A stretch of DNA of 35,032 nt from a virus, in IMG/VR virus record IMGVR_UViG_3300026367_000100, positions 1 to 35,032 of that record. One strand, given 5' to 3'. The translations under genes and the position numbers were made by a program. Numbering within the stretch: the first letter of the stretch is position 1; each line of letters opens with the position of its first letter. This document shows positions 6,092 to 12,771 of this stretch, piece after piece. Under the pieces are notes generated by a model. The model did no database searches. It was not told the DNA's origin and saw only the letters and a program-made list of their open reading frames with translations.

Positions 6092-7245
6092 AGCCGCGCA
6101 ACGATCTACCGGAAATAAAGCTGGCGCTGCAGGCGCGCATTGCCGATCTGTGCCGTCAGCTGCTGCCCGAAGGGCGGATGGAGGGTGGCCAGTGGGTTTG
6201 CCACAATCCGCAATATGCGGTGAACGCGCGCGCCGACCGGACGTTCAAGGTCAGGATCTCCGGCGGTGTTGCTGGTGCCTGGATCGACTGGCGCAGCGGC
6301 GACAAGGGCGACGTGATCGGGTTGATTGCCTTTTGCAACCGCTCGAACATGGGCGACGCGATGAAGTGGGCGCGCGACTGGCTGGGGATTTCGCGCATGG
6401 ATGCGGCGACCCGGTCGCGGTTGCAACGCGATGCGGCCACCATGCGCCAGCGTGCCGAGGATGACGATGCGCGGATGCGGGCGGACAAGATCAAGGCGGG
6501 GCAAGCGCTGTTCAACGCCGCGCGGCCCGGAAATTTGTTACCGACACCCAACACCGATGGCCCCTGGCATGGGCCGGAAGCGCTGGCGATCAATTATTTT
6601 TCCGCGCGGGGTTGCCCGCTGCAGGACATTCCGGATCTGGCCTATTCGAATTTCCGGTTTTCGGAAGCCACCGAATGGTGGAAGGGCGCGAAATGGGAAA
6701 AGCGGCAGGGCCAAGGCGGCCAGCCCTACATGGCCAAGGTCGAGCCCGGGCCGTGTTTCCCGGCGATCCATTCGGCGATGCGCAACCGCTCGGGCGCTCT
6801 GACGGCCTGCCATGTGACCTGGCTTGACCCGATCCGGCCGGTCAAGGCCGGGGTGACCAAGCCGAAGCTGATGCGCGGGATTGCACAGGGCGCGGTGATC
6901 GAACTTGCGACCGGGCCGGAAGGCGTCGCGTTCTGGCAGGCGGAAGCGGCGCACCCGCTGGTGATCGGCGAAGGGCTTGAAACCGTGGCCTCGATTGGCG
7001 TCGCGATCGATGGCAAGGCGCGACTGTGGGCCGCCGGATCTCTGTCAGGGATTGCCAACGCGCCGGTCGATCTCGACTGCATCGGCTCGATCATCTTTGC
7101 CCGTGACAACAATGACGGCAATGCGCAGGCGCAACGCCAGTTCAATGCCGCACTCGAATGGCTGGAAGCCTCCGGCCGACCCGTCACCGTGATCGCGTCT
7201 CACGTTGGCGATGATTTCAACGACCTGGCGCAAGGAGAAGACTGA
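6079..7245 (+). CDS. Toprim-domain primase-like replication protein
   Basis: In the 388-residue product the N-terminal domain (about 30-105) resembles a primase zinc-binding fold that has lost its cysteines (GGQWVCHNPQYAVNARADRT, then GDVIGLIAFCN). The C-terminal Toprim domain (about 290-385) shows the conserved acidic strand LVIGEGLETVASI (Glu298) and the D-x-x-D motif FARDNND (Asp343, Asp346), as in phage primases of the Toprim_3 group. It would prime phage DNA replication with the helicase downstream. The ATG at 6079 (GGTGGA SD) is preferred; the one at 6088 overlaps the upstream stop as ATGA. It is coupled to the next gene by a one-base overlap. Confidence 0.8.
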   Translation: MSAMKPRNDLPEIKLALQARIADLCRQLLPEGRMEGGQWVCHNPQYAVNARADRTFKVRISGGVAGAWIDWRSGDKGDVIGLIAFCNRSNMGDAMKWARDWLGISRMDAATRSRLQRDAATMRQRAEDDDARMRADKIKAGQALFNAARPGNLLPTPNTDGPWHGPEALAINYFSARGCPLQDIPDLAYSNFRFSEATEWWKGAKWEKRQGQGGQPYMAKVEPGPCFPAIHSAMRNRSGALTACHVTWLDPIRPVKAGVTKPKLMRGIAQGAVIELATGPEGVAFWQAEAAHPLVIGEGLETVASIGVAIDGKARLWAAGSLSGIANAPVDLDCIGSIIFARDNNDGNAQAQRQFNAALEWLEASGRPVTVIASHVGDDFNDLAQGED

Positions 7246-7910
7246 TGGCCAAGAGGAAACCCCGACCCAATGCAGCAACAGGAAAACCCGCAAACGACAA
7301 GGCAGCAGATCAGCCAAAGGATGCGAACGCTCAAACGGCCTCGGCCGATGGCGCAGCGAACCCACCGGCAGCTGGCGGTGGCGGTGGCGGCGATGGTGCG
7401 GCAGGCGCGGCGAGCCAAGCGGTGAACCTCGATCAGGACGCGACCCGCTATTTCGGCGGCGCGGCCGGAGAGGTGATGGATCCGGACGGCAACCCGGCGA
7501 GTGATAAAGTGCCGTTCGCAGACACTCTGTTTGCCGCGATGTATGCGGCCGAGCAAATGCGAAATCCGGTTCCTGTCAACCCTGAGTATTGGGATAATGA
7601 GGTGCTGGCCTTCACCGCGCTGGCCGAGTTCTTCCGCACTTTCCCCGACAGCCCGGATGACAGCGGCCTGGTGCAGCTGCAGCGCCTGAAAATCGAGCTG
7701 CCCGAGGAACACCGGCCGGGCCTGCTGCTGGCCATGATCCGGGTGTTTCGCGTCGCGCTCGACCAGCTCGACCAGCTCGACCGCGAGGATGCGGCGCGGG
7801 CGGAGGCGGAAAAGCCCAAGCCGGAGCCGGAAAAATGGCGCGAGGCCAAGGGCTTCAAGCAGACCAAAAAGGCGCTGCAGCCGGGCAGCGGCCTGAAACC
7901 GCGCCGCTGA
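7245..7910 (+). CDS. Replication-module protein of unknown function
   Basis: The 221-residue product starts with a basic, Ala/Pro/Gly-rich disordered stretch (about 1-60, including a six-Gly run). A helical domain follows (about 85-180, FADTLFAAMYAAEQM onward), then a charged basic tail. The ATG overlaps the primase stop, and AAGGAG lies eight bases upstream. It is always read between primase and helicase here, so a helicase-loader or accessory role is possible but unproven. No family is recognised. Confidence 0.6.
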   Translation: MAKRKPRPNAATGKPANDKAADQPKDANAQTASADGAANPPAAGGGGGGDGAAGAASQAVNLDQDATRYFGGAAGEVMDPDGNPASDKVPFADTLFAAMYAAEQMRNPVPVNPEYWDNEVLAFTALAEFFRTFPDSPDDSGLVQLQRLKIELPEEHRPGLLLAMIRVFRVALDQLDQLDREDAARAEAEKPKPEPEKWREAKGFKQTKKALQPGSGLKPRR

Positions 7911-7993
7911 GCCGACTTCACGCGCGCGGCCGGGGCGAACCGACTTCACAAGCCCGGCCGCGCCGAACACCCGATGATGAAAGCATTCCCCGC

Positions 7994-9868
7994 ATGGCCA
8001 AGGCACAGACACAGACCGGCAAGCGCGCAATCCGCGCCAAGTTTACCGACGCGATGCGCGCGCTCGATGATGAAAAGCCGCCGGTCTATTGCGACCCGAA
8101 CCAGCCCCGCGACGGCATCAAGCCCGGCGCGTGGACGGGCGCGCCCTTTGCCAACCTGCCGCCGGACTGCCCGGTGTCGGTTGTGGGCTTTGATGTGGAT
8201 CAAAAGCTGTGGCTGAAGAACGCGCGCGGCTACCTGATGGCGATCGAGCGGTTTGACGCCAACACGCTGACCGCCGCGTTCAGCCCGCAAACCGATTACC
8301 TGCTGTGGGCCTGGCCCGCATTCGGCGCGAAAAAGATCACCAACAGCGAGGGCGGCACAGAAGAAATCAAAATTGTCAAGCGGCTGGAAGTGCAGCAGGC
8401 GGCGATGTGCCTGCAGACCGAAGCGGGCCGCAAGCGGGTGTTTGATGCCCACACCATGCACCGTGGCCGTGGCGGCTGGGCCGACAAGCAGGACAATTTC
8501 ATATGGCATTCGGGCGACTGGCTGTGGCGCTCGGATCGCGGCAAGCTGACCTCGTCGCGGCCGGATGAATATGACGGGTTTCTGTATACGCGCGGCAAGC
8601 CGACAATCGAGCCCTGGCACGAGCCGGTGGCGACCGAGGAAAGCCCGGCCAAACGGATCCTTGACGATCTGGCGACATGGAACTGGCAGCGGCCTTACCT
8701 CGACCCGGTGCTGGTGCTGGGCTGGATTGCCAGCTCGATCATGGGCGGGGCGCTGAAAGCGCGGCCTATCGTGTTCACCACTGGCGGCCACGGCGTTGGC
8801 AAATCGACGCTGCACGAGCTGATTACCAACACGCTGCAGGGCGTGGTCAACACGGCCGTCGACACCACGGCGGCGGGGATCTACCAGAAGGCCAAGCATG
8901 ACGCGCTGCCGTTTCTGGTTGACGAGCTGGAGAGCAAGGCCGGATCCTCGAAAAACCAGTCCGTCATCGAGCTGGCGCGCGTGGCCTATACCGGCGGCGA
9001 CATTTCGCGCGGCGGGGCCGACCACGAGGGCACCACGTTCAAGATGAATTCATCGTTCATGTTTTCGGCGATCAACCCGCCACCCATGGGCGCGCAGGAC
9101 AAGAGCCGCATGGCGGTGCTGAACCTTGGGCGGCTTGAAGCCAATGATGGCGTGCGCAAGATGGTGGCGAACCTTGAGGAAGACGGCCGCATGATCCTGC
9201 GCCAGGTGCTTGACGGCTGGGCCGACTACAAGGCGCGGCTGTTGCCGGACTATTGGAAGACGCTGCACGACCAGAAGCTCGACAGCCGGGCAATCGACAC
9301 ATTCGGCACGCTGCTTGCTGCAGCCGAAATGCTGGTCGGGCCGGAAGCGCTGGAAGCCATCGGCCTGCCGGTGACGGATCAGGTGCAGATGGGCGAGATC
9401 ATCCGCCACGCGACACAGGCCGAGCGCGAGGAAAATCTCGACAACTGGCACAAGTGCCTGAACCAGCTTCTGGACAGCACAATCGACCAGTGGCGCGACG
9501 GCATCAAGCCGACTGTTGGCGGCGTCTGCGATGAAGCCTTGCGCGGTGCGCTCGAACTGCCGTTCGCGCGGGACCGGCTGGGGCTGGTGAATTGCGGGCT
9601 GATGCCGGCGGAACATCTGCCCGACGCGCAGGGGCCGCTGCTGGCGGTGCCAAAGACCGGCCCGGCGCTGATGCGGATATTCGACGGAACCGAGTTTCAC
9701 AAGGAAGTGCATTTCACGGCGCTGAAACAGGCGCCGCGCCACATCGTGATTTCAGATCGCGGCAACAAGCAGAAGGTGAAGATTGCAGGCGTGCCGAAGC
9801 ACTGCCTGCTTATCGATCTTTCGGCGTTTCAGCGCCATGCAGCGCCAGCAGATAGCGCCTCCGGCTAA
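7994..9868 (+). CDS. Phage replicative helicase (superfamily 3/AAA-type P-loop ATPase)
   Basis: The 624-residue product has an N-terminal domain of about 220 residues, then an ATPase core. Visible elements are Walker A GGHGVGKST (264-272), Walker B LPFLVDELE (305-313), a sensor-1 like SFMFSAINPP with Asn361, and an arginine-finger candidate in DKSRMAVLNLGRL (Arg372). This order fits virus-type D5/P4-like helicases that unwind the phage origin, although the C-terminal origin-binding part (about 400-624) is not recognisable by eye. The ATG at 7994 follows an 83-base gap with only a weak SD. It ends convergent with the antirepressor gene, overlapping by four bases. Confidence 0.8.
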   Translation: MAKAQTQTGKRAIRAKFTDAMRALDDEKPPVYCDPNQPRDGIKPGAWTGAPFANLPPDCPVSVVGFDVDQKLWLKNARGYLMAIERFDANTLTAAFSPQTDYLLWAWPAFGAKKITNSEGGTEEIKIVKRLEVQQAAMCLQTEAGRKRVFDAHTMHRGRGGWADKQDNFIWHSGDWLWRSDRGKLTSSRPDEYDGFLYTRGKPTIEPWHEPVATEESPAKRILDDLATWNWQRPYLDPVLVLGWIASSIMGGALKARPIVFTTGGHGVGKSTLHELITNTLQGVVNTAVDTTAAGIYQKAKHDALPFLVDELESKAGSSKNQSVIELARVAYTGGDISRGGADHEGTTFKMNSSFMFSAINPPPMGAQDKSRMAVLNLGRLEANDGVRKMVANLEEDGRMILRQVLDGWADYKARLLPDYWKTLHDQKLDSRAIDTFGTLLAAAEMLVGPEALEAIGLPVTDQVQMGEIIRHATQAEREENLDNWHKCLNQLLDSTIDQWRDGIKPTVGGVCDEALRGALELPFARDRLGLVNCGLMPAEHLPDAQGPLLAVPKTGPALMRIFDGTEFHKEVHFTALKQAPRHIVISDRGNKQKVKIAGVPKHCLLIDLSAFQRHAAPADSASG

Positions 9869-10635
9869 TCGAGCCGGACAAAGCTGGCGCGATGGGCGCG
9901 GCCTTCAAATTTCATGACTTGCGCCCGGTGCCCGGGGAGCCGCGCCAGCGTGCGCCAGAACGCCGGATAGCCTGACAAGGCCTCGCGGATCAGCGGATGG
10001 CTGTTGGCAATCCAGAAGCCGCCCTGCGCGCGCCGAAGGCCGCAAGCGGCAAGGCGCTCATCCGATCCGGTGCGGATCAGATCCACGATAAGGACGTCTC
10101 CGGCCTCGAAGTTCAGCAGCGCTTCAAGGCAGGCCTGTGGATCGGCCTCCGGCTCCGGCGTGGCGTCAGGCACGGCGGGCAGGCCTATGACACCCCACAG
10201 CTCGCGCGCGCGCGCCCGACCGAACAGACGGGCTGCAAGCCGCACAGTTTCGACGCGCGCGGCAAGCGGCGCATCAGCGTCGATCGCGGTTGGCTGTGCA
10301 GCTGCCTGTCCGTATTGGCCGGTCTTGCGGATGGCGGGGATCACCTCATGCGCCAGCCAGCGCTTGAAGCGTTCGGCCTCTGGCTTGCGTGAGCGGAATA
10401 CGAGGCGATAGACGCCGGGTTCCGAGACGATGTTAAGCGTCTGATCGCCGCCGGGGGTGTCACTTATAGTTACACCCTTCTCATCATCATCAAGGTCCGC
10501 GACAGCCTTACGCGGATTTGTGAGGCCCAAGCAGCGGCATACATCGTTGGCAACGAACCAGGGCTCGCCATTTTTCTCAACAATGCGGACTAGATTTGCC
10601 TCAAATGCAAAATTCGTGATGGGGTTCATATTCAT
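9865..10635 (-). CDS. Antirepressor with Bro-N domain
   Basis: The 256-residue product carries a Bro-N domain (about 8-105): PWFVANDVCRCLGLTNPRKA, DDDEKGV, GVYRLVFRSRKPEAERFKRWL and HEVIPAIRKTG. Phage proteins with this domain act as antirepressors or regulators that bind the lysogenic repressor or DNA. The C-terminal half (about 120-256) is not a standard KilA-C or ANT domain; it contains LEALLNFEAGDVLIVDLIR and a GRAHRASFVRLD end. The start at 10635 overlaps the previous stop (ATGA). The Met at 10629 is better spaced from GGAGG. Expression is probably controlled by the leader RNA upstream. Confidence 0.85.
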   Translation of the reverse strand: MNMNPITNFAFEANLVRIVEKNGEPWFVANDVCRCLGLTNPRKAVADLDDDEKGVTISDTPGGDQTLNIVSEPGVYRLVFRSRKPEAERFKRWLAHEVIPAIRKTGQYGQAAAQPTAIDADAPLAARVETVRLAARLFGRARARELWGVIGLPAVPDATPEPEADPQACLEALLNFEAGDVLIVDLIRTGSDERLAACGLRRAQGGFWIANSHPLIREALSGYPAFWRTLARLPGHRAQVMKFEGRAHRASFVRLD

Positions 10636-10865
10636 GCCCTCCGGTTTTGATTGGCGGCATGATGATCGGCATAGAGGGTTTCAACGCTCGAGCTGGCGCG
10701 GCCAAGCTCGGCAGAAATCGTGTTCATCAGATGCCCCAAGGGCGTGCGCATCTGCTGCCAGTCATCGCCTTCGGCGTGATCGAACAGGAAATGCGCGACC
10801 TGCATGAGGCCAAGCGCCGTTTCGACGGTGCATTCGGTGCGGACGAGGTGCGTGATAGTGGACAT
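10632..10865 (-). CDS. Small leader-controlled gene upstream of the antirepressor (icd position)
   Basis: The 77-residue product (MSTITHLVRTECTVETALGL onward) is helical and has no recognised family. Its SD (TTTGGAGA) is the target copy of a C4-type antisense RNA encoded just upstream, and its stop overlaps the antirepressor start as ATGA. This matches the P1 icd-ant arrangement, in which translation of the first gene is needed for antirepressor synthesis. The frame is open upstream to 11264, including a segment from an ATG at 10973, as often seen in icd-type leaders, but the SD supports the start at 10865. Confidence 0.65.
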   Translation of the reverse strand: MSTITHLVRTECTVETALGLMQVAHFLFDHAEGDDWQQMRTPLGHLMNTISAELGRASSSVETLYADHHAANQNRRA

Positions 10866-10871
10866 GGTTTT

Positions 10872-10895
10872 TCTCCAAATAAGCCAGCGACCAAA
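10872..10895 (-). promoter_or_regulatory. Downstream antisense target (seqC/a2-b2-like), includes the SD of the 10865 gene
   Basis: Leftward RNA reads UUUGGUCG (10895-10888) then UUUGGAGA (10879-10872), the latter being the SD of the gene starting at 10865. Both blocks are complementary to the middle segment at 10913-10937. GCCAG/CTGGC arms flank the first block, making a small hairpin. Confidence 0.65.
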
Positions 10896-10900
10896 CTGGC

Positions 10901-10971
10901 GGGTGAGCGACACCGGGTTGGTCGACCGTTGGAGAAACGGCAAGCCTTGCGGCTTCCCAATGCGCCCACCC
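10901..10971 (-). ncRNA. C4-like antisense RNA controlling the antirepressor operon
   Basis: Read leftward this 71-nt segment folds well. A nine-pair closing stem (10963-10971 with 10901-10909, one G-U) encloses an AAGCC-GCAA-GGCUU hairpin with a GNRA loop and a CCGUU-UCUCC-AACGG hairpin that displays an anti-SD loop. Next to it lies CGACCAA. The UCUCCAA and CGACCAA blocks are complementary to two flanking copies (10872-10895 and 11006-11025). This three-part plan is that of P1 C4 and P4 CI immunity RNAs, which silence the operon in the lysogen. The family assignment is by structure and context only. Confidence 0.7.
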
Positions 10972-10973
10972 AT

Positions 10974-10998
10974 AAAAAAACGCGCTACAAGAGCGCGT
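10974..10998 (-). terminator. Terminator-like hairpin inside the antirepressor leader
   Basis: Read leftward, a seven-pair stem (10992-10998 with 10980-10986, five-base loop) is followed by seven T residues (10980-10974). It lies between the upstream target copy and the C4-like RNA. It may be an attenuator or a processing signal that frees the RNA end. It has no T-run in the other direction. Confidence 0.65.
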
Positions 10999-11005
10999 GG
11001 GACGC

Positions 11006-11025
11006 TCTCCAAACCGGCGACCAAA
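11006..11025 (-). promoter_or_regulatory. Upstream antisense target copy (seqA/a1-b1-like)
   Basis: Leftward RNA reads UUUGGUCG (11025-11018), then CCGG, then UUUGGAGA (11013-11006). The two eight-base blocks are identical to those at the SD of the 10865 gene and complementary to the C4-like segment. Together the copies form the A-B-C arrangement of P4-type immunity leaders. Confidence 0.65.
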
Positions 11026-11030
11026 CCGGA

Positions 11031-11048
11031 CTCCACAAGGTTGTGGAG
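11031..11048. promoter_or_regulatory. 18-bp inverted repeat CTCCACAAGGTTGTGGAG
   Basis: Eight-base perfect arms with a two-base centre lie between the presumed leftward promoter and the first target copy. The position, close to the likely transcription start, suits an operator. It could instead be a hairpin at the 5' end of the leader RNA. Confidence 0.5.
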
Positions 11049-11050
11049 CG

Positions 11051-11084
11051 GTGCTAACGTGATCGCGTGTTGCGGGAATGTCAA
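11051..11084 (-). promoter_or_regulatory. Candidate leftward promoter of the antirepressor operon
   Basis: Read leftward, a consensus -35 TTGACA occupies 11084-11079. The -10 is unclear: the hexamer 17 bases on is CACGTT, and TTAGCA lies 21 bases on. Position alone supports it: it precedes the structured leader and no other leftward gene is near. Confidence 0.4.
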
Positions 11085-11097
11085 GGGGAGCGGCGGC

Positions 11098-11406
11098 GTG
11101 GTTCTATCGTTTGTGTTTGGATTGCTTGGCAAGCGCTGGTGGTGGCCAGCGATATTTGCCTTAAGCGGGCTCGCCTTCGAATTACTTGTTATCAATCCCA
11201 AGGTCCTAAACTGGCGGCGCGAGGCCGGGCTGACAGAAACAGGAGAATCAGCCCTCGCGGGCATTGCCGATATGGCGCTCTCGCTGGCGCTTGCGCTCTT
11301 GATGTCTTATCTGGCGTATTGGCTTGGTCTTGTTTTGAAGTACTACAGCACAGATTGGCTGCGCCTCTATAGAGACAGCCGCTCTCGCAATACACGCAAA
11401 GATTAG
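11098..11406 (+). CDS. Small membrane protein of unknown function
   Basis: The GTG at 11098 follows AAGGGGAG at seven bases and gives 102 residues. There are two hydrophobic regions (about 1-32, SFVFGLLGKRWWWPAIFALS, and about 52-80, ALSLALALLMSYLAYWLGLV), and a basic C-terminus (LRLYRDSRSRNTRKD) consistent with the cytoplasmic side. It diverges from the antirepressor leader and precedes the repeat array. There is no family match by eye. It could be an immunity or lysogeny accessory gene. No ATG start is available. Confidence 0.5.
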   Translation: MVLSFVFGLLGKRWWWPAIFALSGLAFELLVINPKVLNWRREAGLTETGESALAGIADMALSLALALLMSYLAYWLGLVLKYYSTDWLRLYRDSRSRNTRKD

Positions 11407-11614
11407 TTCCGCCGCGTCGCTCACCCTCAATCCCGCGCCCGTCTTCATCGGCATCAACCGCCGTCGCTTGCTTTTCTTCCCCTGTCCCCGTAAGCAGGAA
11501 AGCGGAGCTTGCGCGGTCGTGTGGCCTGCATTCTGCTCGGGGAGAGACGCGCAAGCACTTGTCGCGGTGAAATCCGTGAGAGAGTGCAATTCTCGGGAAA
11601 TCCGGGTGCGGGGA
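11407..11614. other. Non-coding stretch before the repeat array
   Basis: About 200 bases between the membrane-protein stop and the first GTTACC site. No coding frame with an SD, no terminator hairpin with a T-run and no tRNA is visible. Confidence 0.4.
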
Positions 11615-11850
11615 GTTACCTCAGTTACCATCTGGTAACCACTTGGTAACCGGAATAAACCAATCAAATCAACATGATAAGCGTTTTGGTTACCGGATAC
11701 CGGTTGCGGGAGAAGCCTTGCGCTTGCGCGTGCGCATGTGTGCTGGAGTTTGGTAACTTGGTAACCACGTAACCTATGGGTGTATGTCATTGAAAAGGCA
11801 GGCAGAAATGCGGTTACCAAACGGTTACCAACGTGCAGTTGCAGGTAACC
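11615..11850. repeat. Iteron-like array of eleven GTTACC/GGTAAC sites
   Basis: Hexamer starts in GTTACC orientation: 11615, 11624, 11689, 11813 and 11824. In GGTAAC orientation: 11634, 11645, 11752 and 11844; GTAACC also occurs at 11761 (part of GGTAACC) and 11769. The fuller unit is TTGGTAACC. Neighbouring sites are often 8-11 bases apart, about one helical turn, so bound proteins would line up on one face. The array lies in a non-coding gap directly upstream of the small terminase gene and downstream of the replication genes. A replication origin or a packaging (pac/cos) recognition site are the two leading readings. Confidence 0.75.
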
Positions 11851-11918
11851 GCAAATCATGAATAAAATAATGGTTGCCGGGCGATAGTCGCGCCGGATCG
11901 CTCAAAAAGGGGCTTGAA

Positions 11919-12467
11919 GTGGTTCGCACACCGGGAAATCTGGAGCCGGAACCGGCCGAAACGGGCCGCGATGCGCTCGACAAGGACGTGCTGGCGATTG
12001 CCCAGGCGCTGCAGGCGCGGCCCGAGGCGGATCAGCTCGATCTCCTTGACGGCTCGCCTGACCTTGACGATGGCGGGCTGTTGGCAAAATCGGCCGAAAC
12101 TTCTCTGCGGGAAAGACGGGGACGGGGAAGGCCGAAAGGATCGCCCAACAAGCGCAACGCCGATGTTTTCGAGTATCTGGAAGCGCTCGGCCATCGAAAC
12201 CCGGCGGTGACGCTGTCGCTGATCCAGTCGATGGAACCCGACGACCTGGCGCGCGCGCTGGTCTGCGACCGGCTGGAAGCGGCGCGGCTGATCGTGTCGG
12301 CGGCCAACTCGCTGATGCCCTACGGCTTCGCCAAGAGGCCGACTGCGGTCGAGGTCAGCGCCAAGCATCTGCATGTCTTTATGGCCGGTGATCTCGGTGG
12401 CGACGATGCCGACGAGGACGGCGGAACGCTGACAATCTTTGGTGATACGCCCGTAACAAGGGAGTAG
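11919..12467 (+). CDS. terS: Probable terminase small subunit
   Basis: The GTG at 11919 follows AAAAAGGGG at six bases and gives 182 residues. An acidic N-terminal part is followed by a basic AT-hook-like patch (RGRGRPKGSPNKRNADVF, about 67-85) and a helical region (about 85-150). The DNA-binding patch and the position directly before the large terminase support a packaging-site recognition role. The C-terminus is acidic. A TTG at 11874 would extend it by 15 residues without a clear SD. The call rests mainly on synteny. Confidence 0.6.
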   Translation: MVRTPGNLEPEPAETGRDALDKDVLAIAQALQARPEADQLDLLDGSPDLDDGGLLAKSAETSLRERRGRGRPKGSPNKRNADVFEYLEALGHRNPAVTLSLIQSMEPDDLARALVCDRLEAARLIVSAANSLMPYGFAKRPTAVEVSAKHLHVFMAGDLGGDDADEDGGTLTIFGDTPVTRE

Positions 12468-12771
12468 TGCCGCCAGCAATAACAATGGCTTAGCGTTCGC
12501 GTGTGCCAATGGCGTGTCAATCACCTCGCAAAACTTCATGATGATGGCTGTGTCCATGCATCGAGGATCTGCTGGCGCGGCGGCCGTCGCCACTGGTGCG
12601 GACCACCCCCACCCCATGCGCGAATGCTTATATAAGCGTTCGGCGAATTTCGAAAACGCGACCCGCCCCATGCCTGTACGGGGGTAGGCTTTCACGCACA
12701 CCGGCGGTGTTTGTGGACTTGACCGGGACGGGGACGGGTTATTTTCGGCACTGGTCGCAGGAGCGCGCGGG
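12468..12771. other. 304-base gap between terminase genes with a 22-bp dyad
   Basis: No coding frame with an SD is seen. At 12621-12642 there is a 22-bp near-perfect palindrome with core GCTTATATAAGC, flanked by CGAAT and GTTCG, with a single T/G mismatch pair. It is AT-rich against a GC-rich background. It could be a packaging nick site, an operator or a promoter with the TATATAAG core. A GGGACG-rich stretch (12726-12738) precedes the large terminase. Confidence 0.5.
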
